A DNA stretch of 64,000 bases. Origin: Urechis unicinctus. Lineage: Eukaryota; Annelida; Polychaeta; Xenopneusta; Urechidae. Location: the NCBI GenBank assembly GCA_034190875.2, contig CM067349.1, forward strand, positions 4,093,311-4,157,310. The letters run 5' to 3'. The position numbers and the translations under genes are program-made. Positions 12,582-25,340 of this stretch are shown here, one piece after another. Every line of letters starts with the position of its first letter. The stretch's first letter is position 1. The notes under the pieces are model-generated. The model did not search any database. It saw nothing but the letters and a program-made list of their open reading frames with translations, and was not told where the DNA came from.

Positions 12582-12594
12582 AAAAAAAGGGGGA
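12582..12594 (+). promoter_or_regulatory. polypurine tract
   Basis: Seven A followed by five G and one A, ending exactly at the first base of the 3' LTR. It is the expected plus-strand primer site. Confidence 0.92.
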
Positions 12595-12769
12595 TGTTTT
12601 GGCGGCAACTACTGCAGCCCCTCTGGTGTGTTAGTTATCATATCTAACCACTGCTCCATCTAGTGGGGACTCTCTGCAATACTAGCCATGTCTTAGCTAA
12701 TAGAATACTTTCACATCTAAATCTTCTTGTTTATCTCTTCATTGACTCTCTGAACCTAACATATCAACA
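12595..12769 (+). repeat. 3' LTR
   Basis: TGTTTTGGCGGC to ATATCAACA, 175 bp, the partner of 7,977-8,158. Followed at once by the second GAATC. Confidence 0.93.
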
Positions 12770-12774
12770 GAATC
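12770..12774. repeat. target site duplication, right copy (GAATC)
   Basis: An exact repeat of 7,972-7,976 next to the 3' LTR. Confidence 0.9.
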
Positions 12775-13560
12775 TTCTGGCGGCCATTGCCCTGTATCTG
12801 TGCTACTAATGAAAGTATACTTTAATACCTCCATAATGCACAATAAAAAAATGTCATTGCAATTCGACGATGCATATTGGTTACTTCAAAGTCCCAGGAC
12901 GACTGAATAATTGAAACCGCAATTTCGTATGACTTATACCGCCAAGGGTTTTGTAAGATATATTCATAATCGTGCGTTTGTGACTTGCGCGGAAGTGTTC
13001 CTCTTGAAAACACAGTTTCCTGCTTCAGTTGAGAACATGTTCTGTTCTGCTTGGTGCGTAATACATTTGCAGAAAATGATAGTTCAACATATTCTGGGTG
13101 CAAAATTTAAAGCCTTGAAGATGTAATTTCAGTGTTAAATGCACCCAAATGTCACTGCTATGCTGCGTCACAAATTCCTTGTTGCATTGCTTTGGGGTAA
13201 GCTGTTAGTATTTAACGCATGAAAACGATATGCTTCGGTGTTCATACACGGTTCTTGCCGTAATCCATGGCCATATCAAAGCCAAGGGAGTAATAAAAAC
13301 AATAATCCACAACATTTATCTAACAAACAAGCAAAGCTTGGCGAATGTCAAGTTTTGAAATCGTTCAGCGTACCTCCATCGTACTGTTGCTCTGATGCAC
13401 GTATTGTTTTTATCAGATATATATACTCGTTAGGGAGGCAGAAAATCCGAGATACATTATGATAACCACAGTCTATGTTGTCTCAAATAGCCACGAGTTC
13501 TCTCTGCAGGCCAAACATGGTTTATTTGGTCATTATAAGTCATTGAGGTGCCAGAGCAAA
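12775..13560. repeat. background repeat block C, right part
   Basis: Continues the block cut at 7,976. 'ggcggccattgccctg' matches 'tagtggccattgccttg' at about 19,651 and the corresponding site at about 15,265. Further on, 'gaaaccgcaatttcgtatg' recurs at about 19,783, and 'atacacggttc.tg.cgtaat' recurs at about 16,070. Fragments also occur at 35,330-35,420. The minus-strand frame at 12,822-13,103 is not preserved in the other copies. Confidence 0.65.
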
Positions 13561-13799
13561 AATGTGGTTTATGTTATAAAAGAAGATTTGTTTCTTACGA
13601 CACAATAGCCCACATTACCATGACGGATAAATAGGACATCGGTGTCACAAATAAAACGAAGTGTTCCAGTCCATCGTTAAGTAGTGTTATGAAATTCAAA
13701 CAAAAGGCTACAAATAGATGTGATTATATTCAAGTTGATATGACAACTGGTTTATATTTGAACCCAGCAATAAGTGAGATGAATACGCCCACAACGAAT

Positions 13800-14590
13800 A
13801 GTTGATTTGATACACCAGTCATCACTGGCCGTATTCTGGATGTTTTGTAACACTGATACAAAACGTTCATGTCAATTCAATATGCATATTAGAGCACTAT
13901 GTGTTTTTTTCAGTTTTCCCATCAATACTCATCAACTAGGTAAACACGATATGACACGCGCAGCTGAATTTGTCAAAGACCTACACATCTATATTAGGTT
14001 TCATTTGTTTATAAACTAAATGTCTCTATAATGTGCATACATAATTAAGAGATATGTTAATAGCCACATTAAGCACGAGTGGCACGTGTGTTTTGCAATG
14101 ACATAGTGATTACATTAGTTAATTATTAGGCATATAACTAACTATTTAAGCAGCGAGTGCCAAAGACAAAAACGATTTTTTCCTAGTTTTCTGCTTGGAG
14201 GCAACGAATAGGCTCAATTTGCTTTTAGTTTTCACTGTTGCTTCAGGCTGTTATTGGCCGATCTCAAATCAATGGACCAATTCAACAATGTTTAGCTAGT
14301 GCAGATATGTTCTGGTAATCGCTTCTTCATTTATCTGACTCAATTCAATTTTCGGAAGCATTAACACTATTTCCGCTTCGAGAAGATACCTTTTTTAACT
14401 CGTTGATCCCCATGCACTATTGATGATATTGACTAAGCGCAAATATTACTTGATGCCCTATGGTACCTATGTCTATAAAACGTTTGATATGTAATGAAGC
14501 CTTAGATTCATCGCATTCACGTCGTGGTGTGATAACGGTGCAAGGGACATTGGGTCTGGTTTTGACAACACTGAGTACCCATTGATACGA
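13800..14590. repeat. background repeat block F, copy 1
   Basis: Aligns with 52,490-53,060 at about 80% by eye and with 24,440-25,080 more weakly. The left part also matches 48,400-48,720 ('tgtcaattcaatatgcatat'). A minus-strand frame at about 14,430-14,583 is shared with the other copies (see findings). The similarity ends near 14,590, where a GC-richer patch begins. Confidence 0.7.
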
Positions 14591-14880
14591 TGTAATGGTG
14601 TGATCCCCGGGCTAGGATCTTTTGGGTCGGACTCCCGGGTCGGGCCCGGCCATTCTGTTCCTGTACGCCTCATTTCCCGGGGCAAAATGAATAATCGACC
14701 GCCCCTAAAAAATGCTCAACCAATTCGCGGCCACGCAGTGCTTCTGTTTGACTGCTCCAGAATAACGTGTTATCAATTCACGGTTGACGTGGTTTCTATG
14801 GAAGCTGATTTGAGCGGCTGAACCTGGGTTCAGCCATATGCATTATTTCCGGTTGACCCAGGTTCACACATGAAATACTG
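14590..14880. other. GC-richer patch with a perfect 9-bp inverted repeat
   Basis: Unlike its AT-rich surroundings, this patch has runs such as ccccgggc, cccgggtcgggcccggcc and cccggggc. Near 14,815 lies ggctgaacc-tg-ggttcagcc, a perfect inverted repeat, followed about 25 bp later by tgacccaggttca. The open frame at 14,582-14,821 ends inside it and has no recognisable product. Function unknown. Confidence 0.5.
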
Positions 14881-15189
14881 CTTCGCACAAAAGAATTTCA
14901 ACGCCTTTCGATCCGCGTCGATTCGCTTGGTATAAACTCAAAAATCATATTTTAGGTGTCATAGGCACTTTAAGTGCTACCTGCCATTATTTTAAATGGT
15001 GCCGTCTGTCTTATCTTATCAGCCGTGCTCAAGTTTAATGTACAATCAATTGCTATTGTCCTCTTCATTTGTCTCGACTATGTTTGTTCCAAGGCATCGT
15101 AGGGTTATCAGCATTGGATGACATCAGACGATGCGATAGCAGTTCAACTATCTTTTTATCATTACTTGAAACTAGAGATTAAATTATAA

Positions 15190-16660
15190 ATATTCGGTTG
15201 AGGCTGTTCCATAAGGTTACCGTTATTATATGTTCAAGTGTGCAACGCGGGAAGTGGCTACTGCTGTCGGACTTTGCCCTGTGGTAGAGCTATGAATACA
15301 AGTACACTAGCATACCTCCTTAATGCTCAATAGAAAATGTCTTTTTACCTCTGGCAAGCACAATTCTTATTTGTGCTGCTTCAGTGAAGAACATATCTCT
15401 TCAGCTTTTAACCTAATACGTTTATGGCAGTTATATGGTTCAAACTATTGAGGATGAAGCTTACGCCTTGAAATGAATACACACCCACAACGTAATGCTA
15501 AACGGCGCACGCACACATCTCGTCCTCTCCGTTACCTATTGAGAGAGTCCTTGCCTTTCTAATGTATATATTTTGCATCAATTGGCGAAAACAGCAAATT
15601 ATTGCCTCGATCGAATACCTGGCCCACGTCATGCATAACGCTGACAAACGTTGATCACATTCGCTTCTCAGGGTCTGTAGCTCACTATTCAACACATTGT
15701 CCCTGGCGCTTATTATGTTGTGAATCTCCTCCAGGCTTGCACAAATACCATGGAATCGTTTGGAAAACGTATTACATGCATTATCATTGCAAATTTGGCC
15801 GCATATCCTTAATTCCCAATGCTGTACGTGCTGGATAGTTACGCATTGTGCAGATATAATAATATGTTACGCATAGTTAAAGGCTGTGCATGGTATCATA
15901 TTACCCACCTACATTCAATGCTAAATTCAAGCCAAGGCCAGTGCTTAACACAAATTCAGTGTACCATTGCAATAGAATTAGCTACATGCTGCATATTGTT
16001 TTCATACAAGGATTTTGCTAGACGAGTGTGCGCCGCATGTAAAGCATGGCAATGATATGCTACGGCATTTATACACGGTTCCTGTCGTAATAAGAGGCTG
16101 AACAAAACCTAGGGGCGATGAAAACAATTATCTACATCATCAATCCAACAAACCGGCCGTCCACGGCGAATTGCTAGACTTAATTGAATGGCACGCGTTT
16201 TCATTTTTTTCGGAGTAGCTACTCGCACTATTACATCGATACAAATATTTCATTTCAGACGCTAATGTGGCTCATTCTTATGAAGATCACAAAACAGATG
16301 GTTGTACACATTCACGATCAGCAGGCATTTTTGTAAATGAAGGAAGATAGTTGTGTCGGTCGAAACAAGCGAGCATCTCACAGATGGGTGCAGTATAGTT
16401 TTTATTCGCCTGCAGCTCCTGTGTCTGGCAATACACTGACAGTAGGTGTGTTGCATAACGTCGGTATTAATTAGTAAATTGTGGCAATCACAGTCACACT
16501 TGTTACACACACCCCCATACCGCCTATACTAGCACATGTTTAATGAGTCATTTTGAGTCATTCAGGTGCTAGCAAGGATAGGGTGGTCTACGAAATGTGT
16601 GCCTTATGTTTAATAAGTATGGGAACAATAAATCATCCAGCCAACATATGAGGCTATCGC
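15190..16660. repeat. background repeat block C, copy 2
   Basis: Parallels 7,900-7,976 joined to 12,775-13,560: 'ggctgttccataa', 'gtgtgcaacgcggga', 'tttgccctg', then 'tgatatgct.cgg' and 'atacacggttcctgtcgtaat'. The region 15,350-15,950 is poorly aligned. The order relative to block A (which follows at 16,740) differs from copy 1, where block F follows. Confidence 0.55.
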
Positions 16661-16739
16661 AACATAAAATGCTGCGGGTTTTTCTTCCACATTAATACAT
16701 CAAGAACAACAATTGACGCGTATAAAGTTGTTTTTACCC

Positions 16740-17480
16740 AGTGATTTGTTTCACAGCCCGATATTTACTAAACATTTAGCCAGCTAGTAAATACAACTAA
16801 ACTTCGTTTACTAAATGGCCATTCAAAAGCCTGTAACATAGCTGTCAATGCAGTAATTTATTAATTTTCCTTTTCAGGAATAAATCAGAGATCTTGCATT
16901 TTCTCGATTTATTGTATTGTTGCCCGACGATATGACAAACGTCCTTCCCGCCATAATGAACGTTTCTGTAAACGCCTTTCTATTGTTAACATTTTCAAAA
17001 TCAGCCAAGTGTTTTTGCGGTTTTGTAAGCTTTCACAAAGCCAAGCTTAAATCTATATAGCTGGTGGGAAGACTACAGGATGTTATTAAAGGTTACACTC
17101 TCGATGGTCGTCTTCTTTACATTGGGATTTACTTTAGTCTAATAGAAAGGCAATTCAACGCACAAATGACAGCAGACTATACGCCTCGTATCAAAACATA
17201 AAGAAAGACAACGAGCTTTGCTTGGATTAAGTAGCATTAGTTCGCCAAATTTACGGCGTATATACAGCAAGGTCATAGATAAATCATTTTGATTTCTTCT
17301 TTATTGGTACAATACCCTCTTGCTAATACCTATGTATTGGCTGAACCTTCCCGAGAGATTTGTGAAAGCAATAGTCCATGTCAACATTTCGCATATAAAC
17401 CAAGTTTCCAAACTAATGGTACGCATTAGGCGGCTTTCAACCTAAACATTATATTCAATAAGGTGAGTTGCGTTGTGATT
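16740..17480. repeat. background repeat block A, copy 2
   Basis: Best partner of 6,150-6,880. A frame at 17,091-17,201 parallels the one at 6,514-6,622 and ends at the same position. 'gccaaatttacgg', 'aggtcatagataaatcat' and 'aatggtacgcatta' recur. Confidence 0.7.
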
Positions 17481-17689
17481 GAATTGAAATGTAAGGGTGC
17501 TGAACAAATACAAGGATTATACATGGCATAATGCAGCAATTCATGATATTCGATGTATTATATCATAACGTGCATGGTGTCAAAATTTCAACCATAAGGA
17601 TGTTCTTCGCCGTAGCTTTATCCGTAGTGTACAAGAGTTGGTAAAATGTTCTTCGCAAAAAGGTACGGCACTACTAGAAGGCAGATAAG

Positions 17690-18740
17690 AACAGGTGGTG
17701 CAAACTCTTCAGGGTTATTCGTGTATGCATTTTTGATGTTATTTGAGTGATTGTAAAACCAATTGCAGAAGTTTCAGCATAGTATGTATAATGTATGGCG
17801 GGTGCACTGGAGAAATAAGAATCAACGAATTCATAAGTGTAACAACATTGCACGACGCTTGATAGCAAAGTGAAGCTGGTTCGCAAACAACCTCTCATAA
17901 CTAATTGCCTATTTGAAGGACAATTTCGACGGTGATTGGCCTTTTACGCACATTGTAGTTGTACGTTCGCCTTACACATCGCTATACAAGTTCTAGAAAT
18001 GAGGGCAAATGTAGCAGAGGTTTGATCATTATGGGGTTAATCTTAATATGCCGTGTAAACATATTTCACAGCCTATTTTACGAGTAACTCAGCTTTGGTA
18101 CCTTCCAACAAAAACATCTTCTAAATAAACGACCCATTTAATACAAAAAACACCTACCACAACGTAAACCCTACTGAATTCGTAAACCCTATACACCAAC
18201 AAAAAGAAAATTCTGCGACAGTTTATGATCCAATTCAGGCCATAGCGACGTTTTTAAAAGACAAGCTAACATGCCATCGAAGTTTGAAATGTGAGGAATT
18301 ATTGGAGTCAGTCAGTCCCTTTTTCAGTGACTTATTATTTGTGTCTATTCATTCCCTATCTTTTATTATCGAGAGCACAAGTCGGAACCTAAATGAAACT
18401 CTAGGCCTTGTGCAATATTATTAAGAACAGTTGGGACCAAAACCTTGAACGTGCATCAGGTAATATATTCTGATCTCACTATGGACTAGTCTTTGCCTCA
18501 ACATCTGCCCGGTATGCTGCTAAGCTTCTGTAAACATTAACAGAACGAAATCTAACCTGACCAGTTTTAAATTATAGTCAATATAAAATCAATATTAACG
18601 ATGGAGCGCATTCCTTAGGCTAAGCAATGAAGACAATTGCACATCCGCCATCAATCGGAATATTGTACCTATCTGTGGGACAATAAGAACACCCGTTGAT
18701 CAGAATTTATTTACATCTTTAGTCAAAATATTCATCAAGA
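17690..18740. repeat. background repeat block B, copy 1
   Basis: Aligns with 55,150-56,240 over about 1 kb. Shared words include 'cgtaaaccctat.c..caac', 'ctatcttttat.atcgagagca', 'tgtgcatcagg' and 'cattaacagaa'. The left part also matches 26,850-27,070. No gene is seen. Confidence 0.7.
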
Positions 18741-18989
18741 GCATTTGTGTCACGCTAAAGGCGTTGCAAACATGGTGTCCGATGCAGGTATACATAATGC
18801 TCAGTGAGTCAGATGATAGGTTTTCTCAAAACGGTTTTTAAGGGGACTGAATAGTATATAAATTTCTTGTTAACCATTGTAAAAGATATCCAGTATATAT
18901 GCTAAACAATCTGAAACAGTTGTGGTTCTATTGTCAACTTCCTCATCAATGTACATCATCCGATCGATACAGGTCGAACTGTTGACTTG

Positions 18990-19100
18990 CGATGCACGCA
19001 AGAGATTCGATGGTAATGTCCAAAAGGGTGTAGCACCCATTGGATTCGCATATGTGCAGTCTGGAGAAGCATTTATTGTGTGGTTACAAGATTATTTACA
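18990..19100. repeat. short block shared with 49.35 kb
   Basis: 'ggagaagcatttattgtgt' at about 19,063 resembles 'ggagaatcatttattgtat' at about 49,403, with weaker similarity around it. The 97-codon frame covering it (18,922-19,215) is not kept in the partner. Confidence 0.4.
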
Positions 19101-19599
19101 TACACGGCCACGTCTTTACCGATGTTGTACCGACGATAAAAAAATCGGTTTCTGGAAAGAAGCATTGGTGACAAGCAGAGTGGCAACAATTGTATCAGAG
19201 AGTGCCACCGCCTAACCTAATCTCCAGATTCAAATAAGACTCTTTGGTATATTGAAGCTGAGCTATCCGGCAATATAGGCCATTTCTTATAAGGCTCAAT
19301 ACACTGTGCCAATGTGATTAAATGCTCTCCATGGGCTTTAAAGTATTCGTTACAATCGGACTCTGGTTGAGCCGTTTTGTGGAACCGAACTATATCTCAT
19401 ATAGTGCCATCATTTCATTTGATATGTTGCGCAATGGTTTAATTTACAACCAACTGCAATTGTCATAAGTAATCTATTATGCTGGTTCTGAGAGATCCTA
19501 TGCTGAGCAGCCTTTGATGAGATCTGACAATGCTACGCAATCCAACTCTCTTTTTATCAATACTTTGACCTGGAATTCATTCAAAGTATAATGTCAAAT

Positions 19600-19880
19600 G
19601 TCCGATTGTGTGCTATTTTATAAGTCAATGTGTGCCACGCGGATGCAGCTAGTGGCCATTGCCTTGCGGTAGTGCTACGAATAAAAGTACATTTTCCTGC
19701 CTCATTCGTGCACAATTACAAATGCCATTACACTTTAACCGTGCATTTTGCTCGTTTCTAGCCCCAAGGACAAATTAAATTTTGAAACCGCAATTTCGTA
19801 TGTTTTATGCCGATCTAATCATAATCTTGTGTCCGTGCTTCGGCTAGGAACAGGTCTATTCAGCTTGTGCGTTATACATT
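19600..19880. repeat. background repeat block C, copy 3 (empty site for the LTR element)
   Basis: Contains 'gtgtgccacgcggatgcag', then 'tggccattgccttgcggta' with no insertion, showing what the LTR element's target looked like. Continues with 'gaaaccgcaatttcgtatg'. Confidence 0.6.
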
Positions 19881-20351
19881 TGCGGAAGTTTTAATGGTTT
19901 AAAATATCATGAATGCAAAAGTTAAAGCCTTACATGGAGTACGCATCCATCACACACTAATACCATCAAATGGGTAACACCCAAAACTGTATCCCTATAT
20001 TACCTTGAAAAATATCACATTTGAGCATTTATGCGAACCTCGAGCCGCTTACCGTGTATGATAGAAACATCAGCCGCAGTAGTACAAGGCGCCTTATAAT
20101 GAGCAATATATGTTATGTTCCGCAAACCCCAATTTTACCCCACATACCGTACCAACTTTCTTGTTACCAATTGTATATCACTTTAAGCATTCCTCGCGTA
20201 TATCGCAGGGCCGCCATTACTCATGTCTTGGGCAATGAAAAGAAAACTTGTACATAGCGTATGAATATGGTTCTGTCTAAACGAGAGACGATTCAGCTGC
20301 TTATTTCCGTTGGTGTTGTAGTATACCTGTGCAATATTTATGAATCACTTT

Positions 20352-20480
20352 TATAGAAGATATTGCAGTCGCAGACACCGGGTAGGCCATTAAATATGCA
20401 CAGCCGACCAATCCTCTCTCAGACATGTCCTCGATGCGTTGTCATTCAAACACTTCATATTCCTTCATTGATTGAAGCCA
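20352..20480. repeat. background repeat block D, copy 2
   Basis: Partner of 2,505-2,625, placed after block C copy 3. Confidence 0.5.
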
Positions 20481-22420
20481 ATAGTTGTGCGCATAATGCC
20501 ACTTCTACGTCTGACTTTTTGAAGCACAACAGCGTACATACAATGAGCAGCTTAACTGAATAAAGATCTTGGTTTCAATCCTCAGAGTTCGATACATGAT
20601 TGTCTTATCTTCACTGGGCGAGTTTTAGTGAATCGTTCTGTTCTGGCGGCACATTGCAAACGGTACAGAATAGCTGTTAAATAAGTTATAATAATTCTCA
20701 TAGGATGCTGCTCAAATCTTACGCCTACTGGGTGAAACAGGACGTGTGAAGCTTGAGCGGGCTTTGATGTGCAATATGAGATGTTTGCCTATTCATGTGT
20801 AAAGGGTTAAACGACCTGTGCTATGGGAAAATAAGCAAGGTAATGCACGGTGTTTTGGCAAATAGTGTTTTTTATTTATTGTGATATAACCCAGTAAACG
20901 TTTAAAGCAAATATAGCCTTGTTGGCATGGATAGATTGGGCTTTTTTTCTTCAATTGATACCTTATTAAACTGATTAAATATTTGTCATAGATCTTAAAT
21001 CCCTGTACTTGCGATTCTTCTATCTGAGCTATGGCTACGGCAATCTCAACCATTACGTAGTTCAATCATTTGTTTGTTACTGATTGATCTCCCATTGAAA
21101 TGTCCCATTTGGGTTAACAATCAATGCTACTCTCCAGGGGAATGTGTAGTAGACACGATCATCAATAACTCTCTTTTATAAAGCATGGTGACATCTCGGA
21201 TACAAGCAAGCTTTTTTGCCCTCTGAGCATATTTGCAAAATTATATCTAAAACAGCAATGGCTTGTGTTGATCAATACTCGCACAAGCCTGGTATAAAGG
21301 TATATTTCTTGTAAATCTTTTGGTGCACTAACAAAGAACCGTACGGGGGATATAGAACCCATATTCGATTATAAACCTTTTGTCGCAATTATTCCCACAG
21401 CACATTTCTCATCGATTTCGAAATGGTGAATCAAATGGACTCAATCCCCGCGGATCAGGTTGTGTGTTTACTTGTTGAAGAATGCATTCAACTAGCAATG
21501 TAACATAAGATCCATTTCTCACTAAGAATAAAATTGTGCGCTAATGGTGTCCATCGGAATTAAAGTCTGTGGCACAGTTCTATACCGTTGTCGCTAGTCA
21601 GTTTAGGTGCACATTATGCAAAGTCAACCCAGTAATACGATGGGAAAAAAGCGTACATAGACTTTTCTGGTCCATCTACGACATTTGGCTCAAATTTAAA
21701 TTTTAATGGCTTTATGGCGCAAATTAGACACTGATGTAGAAAAAACATTGCATTGAGAGTGTTAAACTTAAATAAATAGCAATGCTTTAAATTTATATAA
21801 CACCGCTCTCAACCGAAACAGGAATAACTACGAAACAGTCACTACATCATACAAGAAGCAACATTTTGTTCACACCATTGTTGGTGTCAGTTAGCCACGT
21901 TTGTTACACAAACATACATTTTCCAATCGATGATATTTCTCTAATGAAGCACCGACTTAGTCGCCCGGTAACATCACCAATATAAAAGTATTATGCATGT
22001 CGGGGTAGTTTCCGTTAGCATAGGTGCTAGAATATGGCGAAGCTTGTCTCACAATATCCCGAATATTACCCGCTAGTCACACTAACGGGTGAGGCAAACT
22101 ATTCATCCGGTTATAACATTCGATTTAACTATTTTTTGTTACAAAGGCAACAAATGCCATGGTGATATGTTAGCAATAGGATACGTAGACATGTTAAAAG
22201 TGTTAACGATCAAAATGCGAAAGTGTTTTTAGCTGTGGTAATGCTAATTATTTGTCAAAGCAACCGAGTCACTTGCTTGTGAATATGTCTCAATACTTCA
22301 GACCACCTTCAACAACTTCCAAATTATTCTTTTGTAAAACACATAGATGCCCACCAAATCCCTATTGTTTACGACAAAATTGGTCGAGTCTACATATATT
22401 TTCTGAAACAAAAACGGGCC
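20480..22420. other. non-coding stretch, nothing recognised
   Basis: AT-rich. Frames here are 90 codons or shorter, without a recognisable domain. I saw no tandem repeat and no strong partner elsewhere in the window. Confidence 0.4.
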
Positions 22421-23480
22421 GCGATACGCAATAAGCAGAGCAGTGAATTGCCCTCATAGATTAACTAGATGTAATGGTAGCTGAGCACTCACGCGCCATT
22501 GCCAAATATGTTCTTGCTCCATTAAGGTGGAGGTCGAATCTGCACGTTTACTGGCCGCAAGAGGAAATTCGTGCGCTTTAAAAATACCCTTGTCCGGCAA
22601 AGCCATCTGCCTTTATGTAACAATAAATTGTATGCTTTATTTGACGTAAACATTGCGCTTTTTAAGGCGATATATAATTGTAAAAATATTGCTTTTATTG
22701 CAGTTGAGCCATACACCAAATTATTCGGCGAACACCTGATATTTTACCAACCTTAGAATAAATTGCATTTGTTGACAAAATTCAATCAAATTTGTTGAAA
22801 GCCATCAGAATTCCTCTTTGTAAATATGAGGAACAGCGCCTGTTTTGATGATTGAATAAATACAATTATAGAAAGCCCTTATTTACGAAAAACAATGATT
22901 AATTAGATTTGTTCTTCATCAATAGCCTGGTTGGGGGCTTCTTATATGCCTGTGCTGAAACAAACATAGAGTCATCGAATGAAAGAGCTGAAAATTCATC
23001 AAGATTAGGCAGAAGAAGGGTAGACACAGCACTCAGTACATTTAAGGACACGGTATGTGTAATGTGTAACTTCTTGGGATACCACAGACTGTTCAAAGTT
23101 ATATTCAGTATTGTGACACATTTTTAACAAGTTTTTGCATTGAAATAATTCAAGAAGTGCCCTCTCAGACAGCGCATTTTGTATATTATCATGCGGTAGA
23201 GTCACAAACAAATCGGAGGGTCGAATCGCGTTAGTTCGTTTGTGGACGTATACACAATTTCAATCATCCGCATCGTCTCATAAAAACTCTATTCATATAA
23301 TATGCACAACTACGGCAGACATCCAACCAGCAGGATGATTTCTGGAAACTAGGAATAAACTTCCTTATCCGATGCGTTGCGTGTAGTTTTATTAAGAATA
23401 AAGCACACAGTTTAGAGCAAGGTCAGATGATATGCTGACGGCGTTTCAATTGCAAATCCTCAATCAGTTGATAGCCACAA
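22420..23480. repeat. background repeat block G, copy 1
   Basis: Aligns with 50,840-52,060: 'cagagcagtg.aatt', 'ctcatagat.aac', 'aaattcgtgc', 'gagtcacaaa.aa', 'ataatatgc.c.actacgg' and 'agagcaaggtc'. Part matches a third copy at 38,840-39,310. Short minus-strand frames near 23,010-23,211 are only partly shared. Confidence 0.65.
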
Positions 23481-24439
23481 CAAAACTAGAGAAAGCGACG
23501 GCGGCATCGAATAACGCGATCCAATGGACATAACTACCCATATTGCCCGTTATTTAATTGCATACCCGAAATTCGTCTTTATCAATCACCGCAGCCAATT
23601 CATTCACAACTTATCGAAACAAATCTGCACACTAAATGTTTATCCTGAAATAATCAGTTCTGACAATAATCCTTCAGAGCCAATTAAGTTAGGTTTAACT
23701 GGTTAACTGTCAGCTAATGCGTTTACCAATATTGCATCAAATAGCAGCATTTGTTTGAAGGCGCTGACGATGCCACAAACGAGGAGCGACGTGCAGACAT
23801 CCTGCGTGTTCAGCAATACTGCTCAAGTCTTGTATAAAAGTTATGATAGGCTGTACGATTAGCGATGCCAATAGTGCCACTCGTATATTCTTTAAAGCAT
23901 AATGTAAACATGGCGGAATTTCAGCTCGCTGAGCGTTATTAGTATATAATTGTTAGTAAGTAGCGGCGTATTTCACCGCAATCTTGGCAGTAACTCCTCT
24001 ATTGCGCTTCCCCCATGAATACAAATTCGAATGTTACTTTGTGAGAGTGGTTCATCCTATACTGAATAGTGACGTACGTTCTAGACTCATATATCACACT
24101 ATACAATGAAATGTTTACCTATAAAATCATTTATTTGCTTAAATGAAAATTTCGAGCCAGAACACATATCGGGAAGTGAATGCATGCCATCTGAAACTTT
24201 TCAAATCACGCACCATCTAGTGCGTCCTGTATAAATGAGGGTCAATTATGCAGTGACATTGCACGTGACCTTCTGGGGGTAAGCGTCTCTTTATCTGCAC
24301 GTGCAGCTTTACGGAATATTTCTGCGTTATCCGAATTCTGAATGTTTGTTTGGTTGTATCTAAGAAAGAATTGCGAAGACGAGATCATATTACTATGCTA
24401 AAGAGGTAATCGTATGAGTTACTGCAATCTTACCAAAAC

Positions 24440-25340
24440 CAACCAACTATCGTGGCATTTATGACGCTTATGATGATAGCCAAATAGCAATCACGAGTGT
24501 TTTGAACAAAGGCATAGTGATTTACATTGAGGCCCATAGCTAACTATTTAGGCAGCGACTACCCAAAACAAAATATATTTAACATAATTATTGTGTTATC
24601 TAATGATTGGTTTTGAAGCGATGGATAGACTAAAGGTGCGGTTAGATTCAACTGTTGCTTCACGGTGTGATTGTCTGATCAATATGGGTTCTAAAAGCAT
24701 GCAAATGAATAGGTAAACTGTACAATGTTTTGATGTTGCAGACATATACTGGCCATCATCGTTCCATTAAATATCCTGAAACCCTTCATGCTTATTGGCC
24801 TCTACGCAATAATGCTTACTGCGCAGCCAAATATCCTCTTTGCATGTTTGCTGCGGTTTTAATACGTTCACACAATTATCTTACAATGTCCTGCAAGCCC
24901 GTATTATCAAAAAAAGCAATCATTCAAACGGTACATCAAACACCGTGCAGTGTCTATGAGTCAGCGCGCTAATATTACCAAATGCTCGCTGGTGCCGCTG
25001 TCTATAACACATTCAACATGTAATGCAGCCTCAGATTCATCCCATTCACGTTGAGGTGTGATAATAGTGTTAGACAGAAGAGAAGAGACATCAGGCCTGT
25101 AATCGCTTTTGACTGAACGGTATTGGTGTATTTCGTCAAAGCTCACCATGACCAAGGCTTCGCTGGTCTAGATAAGTCGTTTTTAATTAAGGTCATGGCT
25201 TGTATATTCTGTCGCATGATGTGATGTATGGCTTCTCTGAGGCGATGAGAATCAGCGTCAGCCAGATACATGCGAGTGTAGCGGGAATAGAGCTAACAAA
25301 TCTGATGGTAGCTAATGAGTTCCGTCGCCGTACGTAGTGG
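24440..25340. repeat. background repeat block F, copy 2
   Basis: Partner of 13,800-14,590 and 52,490-53,200, the most diverged of the three long copies. The minus-strand frame at 24,961-25,155 ends in Ala-Arg-stop, exactly as in copy 3. 'atggcttctctgagg.gat' extends the match to about 25,270. Confidence 0.65.

Larger units (their letters stand above)
7977..12769 (+). mobile_element. Ty3/gypsy LTR retrotransposon, full length but inactivated (Mag-like)
   Basis: A 4.8-kb element with every structural part visible: short TG...CA LTRs (182 and 175 bp), a primer site directly after the 5' LTR, gag, then pol in the order protease, reverse transcriptase, RNase H, integrase, a polypurine tract against the 3' LTR, and a 5-bp target duplication. 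The order, the twin zinc knuckles in gag and the integrase sequence suggest the Mag-like part of Ty3/gypsy, which is an inference from remembered family features. There is no env-like frame after pol. The LTRs differ by about four substitutions and several small indels, so insertion is not recent. Two in-frame stops and one frameshift make the copy defective. Confidence 0.95.

Noticed and set aside
12822..13103. 93-codon minus-strand frame in block C
   Set aside because: Copies at 15.3 and 19.7 kb carry indels that shift the frame.
18922..19215. 97-codon open frame
   Set aside because: No recognised domain. The partner stretch near 49.35 kb does not keep the frame.
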